Shown here: positions 10,557 to 22,875 of the stretch, piece by piece
Position numbering within the stretch: the stretch's first letter is position 1
Layout: each line of letters starts with the position of its first letter
From: Hedera helix
Lineage: Eukaryota > Streptophyta > Magnoliopsida > Apiales > Araliaceae
Reading direction: 5' to 3'
Length of the DNA: 64,000 nt
Assembly: GCA_947179155.2 (NCBI GenBank)
Contig: OX359282.1
Coordinates: 945,001-1,009,000 of the forward strand
The notes under the pieces: model-generated
Databases searched by the model: none
What the model was told of the DNA's origin: nothing
The model's input: the letters and a program-made list of their open reading frames with translations, nothing else
Position numbers and translations under genes: made by a program

Positions 10557-12342
10557 TGTAACGCCCCTAAATCCAAATACTTTAACGTTCAGACTTGGTG
10601 CTCACAATACAACACATTCATCACATCTAACCATTCATCTAACCCCAAAGGTTCTCTAACCTTTAATCATTACAAACTGTCTAAACACTTCAAAAGATTA
10701 ATATCAACATAAACCTTAAGGTTTAATACAAAAATTTATACTCAGTTGTTAGTTACTCAATCGTCATTCCCTTCCTCTTTATCTCTACTGGAACTTTTGG
10801 CCTTCTGTGACTTAACTGTAACATTTAGATTAAGCAAGAATGAACAACTAATTGCTCAGCAAATTTAAAACATTCAAAGGATAACATATTATGAGTAAAA
10901 TTTAAGTTTTCTATAACTTTCAACAATTGAATATTACTTGAGAAGCAAATCATAATGATGAGCAATAGAACAATTTTATTTAAAGAGAATTTTCATATTT
11001 CATTACTGAGTGGTCACTATAGACCGTGAACTCCTATGAGGATAATCCATCGGAGTATTTAGGAATCACAAGGATTGTAAACACTCTTTATGAGTATATA
11101 GGTGATCAGCCTATTGTACCATATGTCATGCATAACATTTAAACCCATGTAACTCATATATCTACCAATCTAGCATGGATCTATCCATTTATACTTTGAA
11201 AATTAGTTTTCTACCATAGAAATCACATAATATACCAAGAAAGGAAGTAAATTAGGGGTTTTAAGCAATTTTATACCTCTTGCTCCTAATAGCTTGTTTT
11301 CGTTGCTTTCCAACGTAGGAGATGAATGAGGATAGAATCAACACTCCTTCTCTTCCTTCTTCTTAAGGTGGCGGCACTCTCTTCTTTTTCCCTCAGGAAG
11401 AAAGAAAAAACTCACAAGCTCTCTTTCTCACAAAAGCTCTCTTCCTCACAAAAGCTCTCTAGACTTTGAAAATAAGAAGATGAAATGGCTAACTTAACTT
11501 CCCTAATACAAGTATACTTGCAATAGTTATTAGATATAAGAAATGTATATATTTACCTTAGCATCATTAAGCTAGCCTTTTTAGGACTTACAAGTTAGGT
11601 TTAGGGTGGCTAAATGACTGTAAGAGTCTAGTGCACACAAAGCCCCAAGCAAGCTAGGTAATTATAACAATTTGAAAAACTTTTTAGCCCCTTTTTCTTT
11701 CTTCATTGTCGACAAAAGAGGAGTACTTTTGTCCCAAAAATGTTGTCATCTCCTTTGTTTTTAATAATTAAATAAGCTACACAATTTAAATACCAAGTTG
11801 GCTAATAATTTGGACCACAATTAATATTCATTTGGGCTTGCTATAAAATAACTAGGACTAAAATTTAGTTAAGTCCATTAAATTTAACATTGGACTATTT
11901 AATTCCATCCAATGATGTTTATTTAATTTGTCACATTATTAATTACTAAGTCCATGATCAAAATGAGAGGGCTTAACTTATTAATTACATGGGCTAGTCA
12001 ATTAGTAATTAATTACTAATAATACTGTTAATATTACACATTGTTCACATTAATTAATAGCCATATTAATTAATTAACTCACTAATTATATTCAATTTAA
12101 TTGAATATTAAATTAATAATTATTTATCCATTCTCTTGATATTAACACATTAGGGTTAGTCCGCTAATTTAATTAGTCTATTAGTGACTCCCTTTAATTC
12201 AATCTAGAATTTAATCACATACTCACTTAATCACAAAATCAATTATTCACAAAAAGGTTTAAATAACCTTACAAAACTAACTCATTAGAAATTAAATACT
12301 TTATTTAATTAATAATGACGTTTGAAAATGTTGGTCATTACA
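10557..12342 (-). repeat. B1 3' LTR, internally deleted
   Basis: Sense-strand limits are TGTAATGACC (12342) and GGGGCGTTACA (10557), 1786 bases. Compared with the other LTR (about 4.0 kb without its insert) it lacks about 2.2 kb, joined at about 11130 between text matching 19372 and text matching 24977. The lost part covers the AT-rich array and the conserved block. The leader (about 11270-11470) and U3 remain. Confidence 0.82.
10757..10807 (-). other. Lysine-rich short frame near LTR end (B1 3' LTR, diverged)
   Basis: On the minus strand, just after an acceptor-like TTACAG, a frame reads QKAKSSSRDKEEGNDD and stops. It aligns with the better conserved copies at 19016-19066, 30982-31023 and 31414-31476 but has lost most Lys-Gly repeats. 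Whether it is translated is unknown. Confidence 0.35.
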
Positions 12343-12366
12343 TTCTCCCCCCCCCCCCCCCCCCCC
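12343..12366 (-). promoter_or_regulatory. Polypurine tract of B1, expanded to a 20-G run
   Basis: On the minus strand a run of 20 G (C at 12347-12366), then AGAA, precedes the LTR start, after GAGGACGAAATTC. Relatives have a mixed tract such as AAGGGGGAGAA (see 27233-27246). The long pure run may be slippage in the element or an assembly artefact. Confidence 0.7.
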
Positions 12367-12400
12367 AATAAGAATTTCGTCCTCGTAATTACAAAATAAG

Positions 12401-13810
12401 TTACTCAAAAAGATATGGGTAGTTCTCTTTCAACTTTTTTTCAAGTTCCCACGTAGGCTCTTCAACTGCGTGATTTCTCCATAACACTTTGACGGAATGA
12501 ATGATTTTATTCCTCAGCGTCTACTATTTCCTATCGAGTATCTGGACAGGAACTTCCGCATGGGATACATCTTTTTCTACTTGAATTGATTCATAAGAGA
12601 TCACGTGTTTGTAGTCGGGTTTATAAGATCGCAACACTGAGACGTGAAACACGTTGTGAATGTGTTCAAGCTCAGGAGGTAATGCTACCTCGTACGCTAC
12701 TTCACCTACCCTTTGAAGGATTTCAAATGGTCCACTGAACCTGGGACTTAATTTTCCCTTCTTTCCGAATCTAATATTCCTTTTCCAAGGAGATACCTGT
12801 AAAAATACAAAGCTGCCAACATCAAAATCTCTTTTCTGACGATGCATGTCAGCATACTTTTTCTGATGATCCTGAGCTGCAACTAGACAAACTCTTATTA
12901 CCTTAACCACATCTACGGTCTTTTGCACCAATTCAGGCCCCAACAGTCTCCATTCGCCAACTTCATCCCGGCACAGTGGCGTTCAACATTTTCTTCTATA
13001 TAATGTTTCGTATGGCGGCATGCCGATACTAGCGTGATAACTGTTGTTGTATGCGAACTCCACCAAAAGGAGATGGTCATCCCAACTGCCCTTCAAGTCC
13101 ATGACAACGGCTCTCAGCATATCTTCCAGTATCTGGATCGTCCTCTCACTCTGTCCATCTGTCTGTGAGTGATACGCAGTACTCAATCTCAGTTGCGTCC
13201 CCAATCTTTCTTATAACCTTTTTCAAAATCTCGATGTGAAACGCGCATCCTTATCGGACACAATAGAGACCGATACTCCATGTCGTGATATTATTTCTTT
13301 TACATATAACTTTGCCAATTACTCTAGAGTGTATCTTATTTTTATTGGCAGAAAATGTGTAGACTTTGTCAGACGATCGACGATCACCCAGATCACATTG
13401 TATCCCTTGTGAGTGGTTGAAAAACCCACCACAAAGTCCATCGTGATGTTCTCCCACTTCCATTCTGGAATTTCTAATGGTTGTAGCAGTCCACCCGGCT
13501 TTTGATGTTTAGCTTTAATCCTCTGACAAGTCAAACATCGGCTGACACACTCAGCCACCTCCTTTTTCATGTTCGGCCACCAAAAATGTCGACGTAAATC
13601 CTGGTACATACTCCCTAGGTGTACCGAATACCTTGTACTATGAGTTTCTTGCAGAATTTCCTCCCTTATTTCCGGAATCGGCGGTATCCAAATTCTCTCT
13701 TCAAATCGTAGCAATCCGGTGTTGTCGACTCTGTAATTCAATTTTTCACCTTCCGAAAGTCTTTCTGTAATACGTATACATACTGCATCCTGCTCCTGAG
13801 CCTCTTTCAC
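12401..13810 (-). pseudogene. Integrase with chromodomain of element B1
   Basis: Minus-strand frames give the zinc finger (HSTRYSVHLGS...CLTCQRIKAKH), the core (MDFVVGFSTTHKGYN; SDKDARFTS; HSQTDGQSERTIQ), LSPRFSGPFEILQRVG, and the chromodomain (KVLWRNHAVEEPTWELE), ending in TAA at 12401-12403. All three catalytic acidic residues (D, D, E) are present. Premature stops break the frame near 13318, 13200, 12960 and 12520, so it is dead as a protein. The best open pieces are 13319-13810, 12983-13204 and 12524-12943. Confidence 0.88.
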
Positions 13811-13935
13811 TCAGTCCAGTAGAGTTGGGCTCGCTTCCACTACAAACAATATCTTGTTTGCCTCTTTTAGATATTTAACCTCTAATTTTAGTCTCTCCAT
13901 CTCCTAAATCGATTCCTCTTGATTTGTCAGCATCA

Positions 13936-15552
13936 TCACTTTTCTCTACCTTTCCTACTTAGAGCATCTACCACTACATTTCTTTTACCAGGATGGTACA
14001 GAATCTCACAGTCATAGTCTTTTATTAATTCCAGCCACCGCCGTTGCCTCATGTTCAGCTCATTTTGGGTGAAGATATATTTCAAACTCTTGTGGTCCGT
14101 ATATTTCTCGCACTTCTCACCATATAGATAATGCCTCCAAATCTTCAAGGCAAATACCACCGCTGCTAACTCCAAATCATGGGTCGGATACCCCTTCTTG
14201 TAGTCCTTTAACTGCCTTGATGCGTACGCAATGACTCTTCCGTATTGCATCAACACACAGCCCAACCCCTTGTGTGACGCATCACTGTACACCACATACC
14301 CTCCTGTAGTGTCTGGTAAAGCCAACACAGGTACTTCACTTAACCTCTTCTTTAGTTCCAATAAACTCGCTTCACACTTATCTGTCCATACAAATTTTAT
14401 CGTCTTCCTCGTCAAATTGGTTAGCGGAGTCGCTATCTTCGAAAAGTCCTGAATGAACCTACTGTAGTACCCTGCTAACCCCAGAAAACTCCTGATTTCT
14501 GTTGGTGTCTTCGGCTGTTCCCAATTTATAACTGCTTCCACCTTAGCTGGATCTACTGAAACTCCATCTTTGTCGATTACGTGCCCCAGAAACTGCACTC
14601 TTTGTAACCAAAATTCACACTTTGAGAACTTCGCATACAACTTATCCTTCTTGAGTGTCTCCAACACTATCCTTAGATGTCCTTTATGATCCTCCTCCGT
14701 CTTTGAATATACCAGTATATCATCAATGAACACGACAACGAATTTGTCCAAGCATTACTTGAACACCCTGTTCATCATATCCATAAATGTTGCTGGTGCA
14801 TTCGTTAACCCAAACGACATTACCAGAAACTTAAAGTGCCCGTATCTGGTTCTGAATGCCGTCTTAGGTATGTCTTCTCTCCTCACTTTCAGTTGGTGAT
14901 AACCCGTCCTCAAATCTATCTTCGAAAAGTACCTTGCTCCCTTAAGTTGATCAAATAGATCATCAATTCTGGGTAGCGGGTATCTATTCTTATTTGTTAC
15001 TTTGTTCAATTCTCGATAGTCGATACAAAGTCTTAGAGATCCATCCTTTTTATTCACAAATAATACTGGTGCTCTCCATGGAGACACGCTCGGTTGAATG
15101 TATCCCTTATATAATAACTCCTGCAGTTGTAACATCAACTTCACCGGTGTCATTCTGTACGGTGCTTTCAAGATCGGTGTTGTTCCTTGCGCCAAGTCGA
15201 TCACGAACTCTACATCTCTATCTGGTGGCATACCCGGTAATTCATCTGGAAAGACGTCTGGGAATTCCTGTACGATAGGTATTTGACCCATCTCACCTTC
15301 TACTCTATGGGTGTCAACCACATGAGCTAGATATCTCGTACATCCTCTCCTTAAAAGTCTCCTTACTTGCATCATTGTCAGACAACGAGATTGTCTCGAC
15401 GATTTACTCCCATGAAACACTACATTTGACTTACTCGGAGTCTTCAGGCTTAAACTTTTCTTTTGGCAGTCAATCACCGCCCCGTGATGTGATAGCCAGT
15501 CCATTCCAAGAATAACATCAAACTCTCCCAATCGAATCGGGATTAAATTCAC
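13936..15552 (-). pseudogene. Protease tail, RT and RNase H of element B1
   Basis: The frame reads FDVILGMDWLSHHGAVIDC (protease end), EFPDVFPDELPGMPP, PYRMTP, APVLFVNKKDGSLRLCIDYR, RYPLPRIDDLFDQL, FSKIDLRTGYHQ and MSFGLTNAPATF. It hits one TAA (14755-14757), then goes on in the same frame with VVVFIDDILVYSK (catalytic FIDD) and FLGLAGYYSRFIQDFSK. RNase H follows (YSDASHKGLGC; HDLELAAVVFALK; YTDHKSLKY; DALSRK). Apart from the stop, which is explained by one C-to-T change of a Gln codon, the domain set is of full family length. It is the best-preserved RT in the window. Confidence 0.92.
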
Positions 15553-15812
15553 TCCAAGATTACAACCCCCCCCCCCAATTCAACCCAGCAATCCCTATGA
15601 ACGTATTTTACGGGAATGATTTCTTTGTTGGCTACTTCTACATTCAAAAGATTCTCTAGTTTTTCTCGAGGCAGTTCTAACCTTTTAGCAAAGTCTTCAG
15701 ATATAAAGGAACATGTAGCGCCTGAATCAAATAATACATAGGCATTAATATTATTGATCGGAAGAATACCTGACACCACGTCTTTGGAGTCCACGGCATC
15801 TAGAGCTGTCAT
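15549..15812 (-). pseudogene. Protease active-site part of element B1
   Basis: The frame contains YVLFDSGATCSFISEDFAKRL, with the canonical DSGA active site of gypsy retropepsins. It shifts out of frame at a run of 11 G (C at 15566-15576), after which the protease end continues in the frame of the RT ORF. Removing or adding bases in that run would restore the join, so the shift could be a homopolymer error as well as real decay. Confidence 0.82.
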
Positions 15813-16910
15813 GTTGAATGTGCGTGATGTCGGTCTGTTCGGTTGAAAAGCAATACTTCCAACAGTCAGTTTGTTGTTGTTTCCTATCTTATTGGCGCTT
15901 ACTGCATCGCTTTTTCTCTTCGGGCAATCCTTAATCTGATGATCTGGTGTTCCGCATGAAAAACATCCGTTTCTCTTTCCCTTCGGACAATTTAGATCAA
16001 TGTGCCCTGCTTAACCATAGTTATAGCAGACCCCTCTGCCCTTCATACATTCTCCCGAATGGTTTCTACCACACTTCTCACAACAATTACCCTTTTTGAT
16101 CGATCCTCCAGACTTGTTACCTCCAGACGATTGATTGTCCACCCAATTCCTTTTGTTCTGATTGGTGTTACTTCCATTACCTCATTCCCTTGTTCCTTCA
16201 TGATTTTTCTTCTTCTTATCTTGGTTGAATTTCACTAGCGCATCATTGTCGCCCTCGACAATGATCGCTCTTTCCAGCAATGTTGCAAAATTCTCAAGTC
16301 TTAAAACAGCTACCCTGCTGTATACTCATGGCTTCAAACCCTGCTCGAACCTTCTCGCCTTCCTAGCTTTAGTGTCCACCTGGTGTGGAGTAAATCGAGC
16401 CAACTCGTTGAACTTAGAAGAATACTCGGCTACCGACATGTTACCCTGTTTCAGATCCAAGAATTTCATCTCCATTTGATTTTGCATGTTGTCGGGAAAA
16501 TAGTTTTCCAGAAACAGCTCATTGAAACGGGCCCATGGCACAACCCCTTCTCCTGTTCTGGTTTTAGTGGCCTTCCACCAATAGTTGGCCTCTCCCTTCA
16601 TCATGAACGTGGCAAAAGACGTCTTCTGCTCTTCAGCCACTCGAGCAACCTCGAATACTTTTTCTATCTCTTCAACCCATGTCTGGGCCTCAATCGGATC
16701 AGTGGTTCCACGAAACTTTGGTGGTCCCACAAGCTTGAAATCCTTAAAGTTAGCTAAATGATCAGCTGGTTGATCCACCGCTGGTTGAGGCCTAACTTGC
16801 ATTGCTTCTGCCAGCATGTTGGCAAAAGCTCGCATCGGGTCTGCCTGACCTCCTGCATTATTGACTGACTCTTCTACCCTTTGGTTGCAAGGAACTCTTC
16901 TTGGCGGCAT
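15813..16910 (-). pseudogene. gag of element B1
   Basis: Starts MPPRRVPCNQ at 16910; 194 codons are open to 16326. The Retrotrans_gag core is clear (FRGTTDPIEAQTWVEEIEKV; MMKGEANYWWKAT; FLENYFPDNMQNQMEMKF; SVAEYSSKFNELARF). After the stop the same frame holds three zinc knuckles: one CCEKCGRNHSGEC, one damaged (CYNYG, stop, AGHIDLNC) at about 15988-16027, and one intact (CFSCGTPDHQIKDC) at about 15925-15970. It would be the capsid and nucleocapsid protein, but at least two stops prevent a full product. Confidence 0.9.
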
Positions 16911-17370
16911 TATCTGCTATTATCAAGGCCTTATGTTAACATCTTATAACTTTGTTTCCCACGCAATATTTAAGTTATGAATACAAAAAATAATACGAAA
17001 TTTGAACACAGGTAACACATAGGAAATAATTACATTTATATCATATACCACTGTTTTAATACATCATAAACCAACATGTGGTATACCTCTATAAACGCTA
17101 ACTGATATATATCCATGCATCAACAAAAGAAGGGATTTAAACCATTCTACCCCTATAATAAACAAAAGGTGGGGTTTACACATCTTTTCCCAAATGATAA
17201 CAAAAAATGATGGAATTTACAACCACTAATTGCCCCTATTATGAACAAAAGTTGGGGCTCAACTGCATCTATATATAATACTCAAGGCAATAAAGAGGTC
17301 ACTGGTCCATCCTATGGGCAGCGTTCTGGTGCTCTTGGCGAGCAATCTTATCCACAATTCGGCGGCTCAC

Positions 17371-18509
17371 CACCTGTCTACTCATATCCTCTTCTCAAGG
17401 AAACCTCATGATCCTGATCCTACTCCTCAGCCTGCCAAAGGCTGGTCGAGAGCAAAACCTGTTGCCTCCACTTGGGCTGTAGTGACTCGGACTTGCTCCT
17501 CCAGCTCATCAACCCTAGTGGCTGCTGTCATCAAAAACTCATAAAACAAGTCTCTCGTATGACCTACTAGCTCTAACTCGACAGTCACTGCCTGCAACTG
17601 AACTCAGATTGCATCCTTCTCCGCTCTGTATCGGTCAACTCTGACCTCTGCCTGTATCAACTGGTCCCCCGTCTAAATCAAGTGTTGACCGTCCACAATC
17701 CTCTCCTCGGTAAGCTCCCTCATGTGCCTAGATGTCTCCATCCACTAGTCTGATATGCAGATCTTATTCGCGATCTCTAAGTCAAACTCAGCTGTCATCT
17801 CGGTCAGTTATGTCGATAACTCCTCCCTATCTTTCTGGAGTCCCTCAGCCCTGGCCTCGGATAACTCCAACTACTGTCTCAACTCCCTAACCTCCTCTAC
17901 TCTTTGGTAGGCCATATCTCGGTACTGTCCCTCCATCGCCTGATGGGTCTGGTTCTGCTCCTTTAAGTCAGTAATTCGGCTCGCCTGCTGAGCCTTCTCC
18001 TCCAACAACTCTAAGATATAGTCGGCGTAAAAATGCATCATCCCCTGGTAATCGGTATGATACTCCGATGATGCATGATAGACCTCCTCAATGGGCGCTG
18101 ACTCCTGCTCTCCCTCCTTGGGATCAGAATCTGCAATGTGGTCTCCCTCCGAGTCACCATCTACATCATCACCGTGACCATCATTTGTACCATAGCCATC
18201 AGCATCATAATCCTCATCACAGTCAGCGCTCATTCGCATGACTCCGCCTTTGATTGGCTCTGCCATCTTAACTCTGTCCCCTTCTGACTCAGGGTCTGCC
18301 TGTCCCTCTACAGGCTCAACCACTCGGAGCTGCTCGGTAACAACCTGTATATCCTGAAACTCCCCCTGATTTGCCTCAGGTGATGCCTCCCTATCGAATG
18401 GCGGCATCTCGAGACCGAGCACAACGATATATCGGTCTGTCACCGAGTCCATAGGAATCTCTCGTGTTCCCTCCTCTCTCGATCGAATGGACTCGCCCAC
18501 CTCTGGCAT
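17371..18509 (-). pseudogene. Extra acidic coiled-coil ORF between primer site and gag
   Basis: Opens with MPEVGESIRSREEG at 18509, 230 bases after the primer-binding site. The first 212 codons are uninterrupted. Residues about 55-140 are very acidic (Asp/Gly-rich stretch DEDYDADGYG, then GDSEGDHI); from about residue 155 there is a heptad-like coiled coil (YILELLEEKAQQASRITDLK; VEEVRELRQ). After TAG at 17871-17873 the same frame stays coiled-coil-like to about 17371, crossing about five stops that are nearly all single C-to-T (or G-to-A) changes from Gln, Arg or Trp codons. An ancestral protein of about 380 residues is inferred. It matches no gag, pol or env feature I know; function unknown. 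Confidence 0.55.
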
Positions 18510-18738
18510 CCTACAGTTACCACAAAATGAACATGTCAGTACAGCAATAAAATATATTCATTGATAAAATGAAATAATATTTTATCATGTACAACTCGGC
18601 TCGGTGGATTTTCTCAATCCATCTCCAAAATAATCAAACCAATGGATCTCATCGATCCATCTCCTAGCGCACTCGAAATGAGTTTAATACTAAGGTTATA
18701 TCCTAGGTTTCGCAAAATCCTAAAGTATATAACCTATA

Positions 18739-18750
18739 GCTCTGATACCA
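18739..18750 (-). promoter_or_regulatory. Primer-binding site of B1 (initiator tRNA-Met)
   Basis: On the minus strand TGGTATCAGAGC starts three bases after the LTR end (...GTGTCACA at 18754), the exact plant consensus. It fixes the orientation and the inner edge of the 5' LTR. Confidence 0.88.
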
Positions 18751-19015
18751 ACCTGTGACACCCTCAAATTCAGATACTAGTACCTCGAACTTGGTGCTCA
18801 TGTCATTATACAATCATTCACCTCCAAACAACATAATATACTAATGTGGAATAAAATAAACATATGTTGTTTATACAAAAGGTTTACTACTAGTCCCAAG
18901 GTTCGAAACCTTAACAAAATACGTCATGAGTCAAATCAAATATGATAGGATTTGTGTTACATCATAATAGTTCACAAAATAATTCTAACTTAGGCAATTA
19001 ACATTTCAAATGCAT

Positions 19016-19066
19016 TTAGGGTTTCAGCTTCCCTTTGCCTTTATCTCCCTTGGAGCTTTCGGGTTT
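19016..19066 (-). other. Lysine-rich short frame near LTR end (B1 5' LTR)
   Basis: After an acceptor-like TTATTGTAG the minus strand reads KPESSKGDKGKGKLKP and stops. Counterparts occur at the same place in three other LTRs. The upstream exon and any start codon are unknown; it may be the tail of a spliced leader peptide or a chance purine tract. Confidence 0.4.
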
Positions 19067-21136
19067 CACTACAATAAGGTTTATGACATAGCAAGAATGA
19101 GCAACTAGCTTGCTCAACAAGTTTTAATAGATATGAAATATGTCATGAATGAATATGAAAAAAATAACTCAAAGGATTTAAAATACTTTATCAACAGTAT
19201 AATCAAAGTCTTGAATAATATTAGACCATTGATTATTAAAATCTGAGCGGTCAAATAGACCATGAACTATTTCTTTTGAGGAATCAACCCTATAATTGTC
19301 CCCCTTAGGTTATATGATCAGAAATGTACTTGAGGGGATCAACCTATTGTACATTATGTGTATGCATAACATTTAGTTCCCACGTATATCGTATTTCAGA
19401 TACTTAGGTTACTTCCTATTCAAGGTTGTTCAATCTCAGTATCAGAATCCATACCACAATGATTTGGGTAGCTTATAAAAATTTCATAGATAATTGTCTA
19501 GCCGAACAAAAGGCATAAACGTCTCTTTCAATTCAATTCATAATTTAAGAGTTTTAAATCTTTCACAGTTCAATAATGAAATAAGAATTCAAATGCACAA
19601 AGTGCAGATTTTAAGTATCATATAGATGTGGAATAATTCGACAATTATTAAACCACTCAGCTCATATTTGAATAATAATAATTAACTTCAAATGACTTGC
19701 TCAAAAGAAATTTGAGTAAGGTTATGAAACTTGTCTGTCTGTCTATTTACTGCTAAGTGCTTAAAATAATTCTCTTTCGGAAGACCTAATATTGATAAGT
19801 CAGTCTACCGATTAGTATAACACATAATTTGTAACGACCCCGAAATTCGACCATCTTTATTACCTTAATTTTCATATTTATGAAACATTATTTTTCTTAC
19901 GTCCAAATTTCGGTTCGTTAATAAATCTTTCATCACCTAAGTTGATCCATTATTTAATTTCAAAATCATCAATTACCAAATTCTCGATATAATTTTTTTT
20001 TTTTTCTCAATCATTGTATTAAAATATTTGGATATTTAAAAATCCTTACATCTCGATCCTAGTCCCTGGATCGCAACCTTAACATTTACCTTTTCTTTTA
20101 CTAGTGTCAAACAGCTCAACATTCCCAATTTAGTATTGTTCATATCCATACAATTTTCTTTGTTTCATAATTCATAATTCATAATAATTTTCTATCCTGA
20201 CCATCATCATGAATAATCACAATTCATAATTTAACACTACTCGCTCTATCCAGATCCAACATATATGTAGATACAAAATATTAACGTAACATTGACAAAT
20301 TATCCACATTGAATTATAAGGTTGAACATATGACAATTACATTTCCAACCTTCTAGGTAATTCATCTCTATCATATCGGAAATTCTTGAAAGTTATTTCT
20401 TTCCCGCAAAAATATTTATTAAGCAAGTAATAAGCACAACGGCTCAGCAAGTTCAACAGTTATGATTCACGTAGCACATACCTTATCATGCTTGGTGTGT
20501 GTCATACTTCATGTGCTTGTGCTTCTACTATAGCAATATATCTCATATATATCCATATCGTTGCACAAAATACACATTGTAGTCATATTAATCACGTATC
20601 ACGTAACATATAATTTGTATGCAGTTAAAACATAAATTACATATCATAACATTCTAACATTTAACATAAAAGGGACTGAAGAACTTGCCTGGCGTCCAAT
20701 TAATAGCTCAACTTATTAAATTGGTAGTTCATACCCTTTACTCGATCAACCTATGATCATAAAATAATCAAATAATAATTATTTATCTCTTTATTCATCT
20801 CTGGGCCAATTATTAATTTATATGGTTAATTATATTAACCTCATACCTTAATAAATTAATTTAATTTGATATTAAATACATTCCCTGTGGACAACCTGGC
20901 TCACCGGATAAAATTTAGCATTTTCGGTTGTCCGAAAATTTTCTTTAACCATTTTCTAAATGGTAACCTTATTAGATTAATATTTAAACATTTAAATATT
21001 AATCTCCAATATTTAATATTTTTACAAAAATATTAAATTTAATGCCCAAACATCATTTCTATATTTTTAGTATTTTTCTATAATTTTTTTATGATTTTTT
21101 AAACAATTTTTAAACATTTATTTCATTAAAATCAAT

Positions 21137-21340
21137 TTCTGGGGACAATATGGTAATTTTCACGCCCTTAAGGACCCATCCGACATTAACAGAAAAGGTC
21201 CGGGACATTTTCGTAATTTTTGCAACTCTAGGGGCATATCCGGAATTTCCCGGAAAGTTTGAGGGCATAATAGTAATTTCAGTAATTAAGGGACACGTTC
21301 GGAATTAGTTGAAAAGACCGGGGGCAATTTCATAATTTCG
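21137..21340 (-). repeat. Degenerate ~50-bp repeats in LTR C
   Basis: Four spaced copies of a phrase of the type GGGGCAxxxTxGTAATTT (for example at about 21150, 21205, 21260 and 21320) make a diverged tandem array between the GC-rich leader and the LTR end. Confidence 0.5.
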
Positions 21341-21387
21341 CTACTTTGCATCGGCCGCGCATTGCGCGCGGCCTGCCCTTGCCGACG

Positions 21388-21405
21388 CCAAACGACGTCG
21401 TTTGG
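21388..21405. promoter_or_regulatory. 18-bp perfect palindrome with ACGT core
   Basis: CCAAACGACGTCGTTTGG is its own reverse complement. With one unpaired base it extends to CCGAC...GTCGG on both sides. The GACGTC core is the kind bound by plant bZIP factors (established for the motif; use here is inference). It lies in the GC-rich stretch about 500 bases downstream of the LTR C TATA box. Confidence 0.5.
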
Positions 21406-21890
21406 GTCGGCCGCTACAGAAATCTCATCCGCGCATGGCGCGACCCCTTCTGCCCCCCCATACGCCGTCGTTTTGACTCCCGCGCCAGAAAACAAATTGG
21501 CCAAAAATTCTTTTCTCCTTCTTCCGCTTACAGTGGCCCAACCAAAAATAAATTACACCATTTTTGATCCAAACTTTCACAATATAATCATTCCAAAAAT
21601 CATATAATTCATAAATACACCTCTAAAATTTATTTAGAATAATTATTCTAATTATTTTCTAATTTTCTACACAATTTATTTACCACAAAAATACATAAAT
21701 AATTCAAATAAAAAATATGTATACCTTCCTTGGCTTTCTCTACCCATGTTAGCACCAACAAGTTCCTCTCTTGCGGTGGCCATGGAGTTTTCCGCGCGGC
21801 ATGTGGTGGTTATGGTGGTCTCGGTGGAAGGAAGAAACAAAAGAGAGTTTTGCTATCTTTTCTTGCTTTTCTTCCTCTTATTCAATTCTT

Positions 21891-21904
21891 CCCTCTTTAT
21901 ATAA
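21891..21904 (-). promoter_or_regulatory. TATA box of LTR C
   Basis: On the minus strand TTATATAAAGAGGG precedes a purine-rich leader. Its place between the AT-rich U3 and the leader fits a polymerase II promoter reading left. Confidence 0.6.
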
Positions 21905-22825
21905 GTCATATACTTAATCATTTTGGAACAAAAATAAATTCCACCGCCTTAGCTTCCTACCCGAAAATTCTAAAACGCCACAAATCATGCATAAATTAAA
22001 TATTTAAATACATTACGTAATTATCCCGTGTAATAAATATTTTATATAATATATATAAAATATTTATTTCAATTCACCAAAAATCATAATATGATTTATA
22101 AATAATATTAACACCCTTTTTGGGTACTTTACTTGACAAATTTTGTAACGAATAACGCTATGCATGTAATTATATGAGGTAATTTATACCTCCAAAAATC
22201 TTAAAATAATTCATATAACATATAAAAATTATTTTTCATAATTTTTCGCTTCGTTACTTGGACAACATGTTACATTAATATGTTCACGTTTTCGAAATAT
22301 TATCCTTCATAAAAGTCATAATAATTACATTATACATAAATATAATTTTTCATAACTTAAAACATTCATTTTCCTTATTTATTATTCAATTTCATTACAT
22401 TTCACATTAATTTCTTTATATATATAAATTATATATAACTTAATATTATATAATTTATATATTTACATTTTCTTTTCTTAAATAAATTCCATTTTACAAT
22501 TTATAAAACTTTCTTCCATCCATATTCAATTTAATCCTCTTATATAAATTATATAATTATTCTTATATAATTTATATAATTATAATTTCCTTCATAATTT
22601 CCTTATATAAATTATATAATTTATTATTATATAATTTATATAGTTACATTTCTTCTCAATTAATTTCTAAACTTCCTCAATAATTCTTGATAAAATCTAA
22701 AATCAATAATTACAATTTTACTAACTTCCTCATTAGCTTTTCATAAATTCTTGGATTAATTTAATTATTAATCCCTTAATTTTTTTCATAATTAATGAAA
22801 TTGATAATTTATCAATTAAACATTC

Positions 22826-22875
<50 letters not shown>

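Noticed and set aside
21346..21607. Overlapping ORFs in the GC-rich part of LTR C
   Set aside because: GC-rich sequence has few stops in any frame; composition explains them and no motif is seen.
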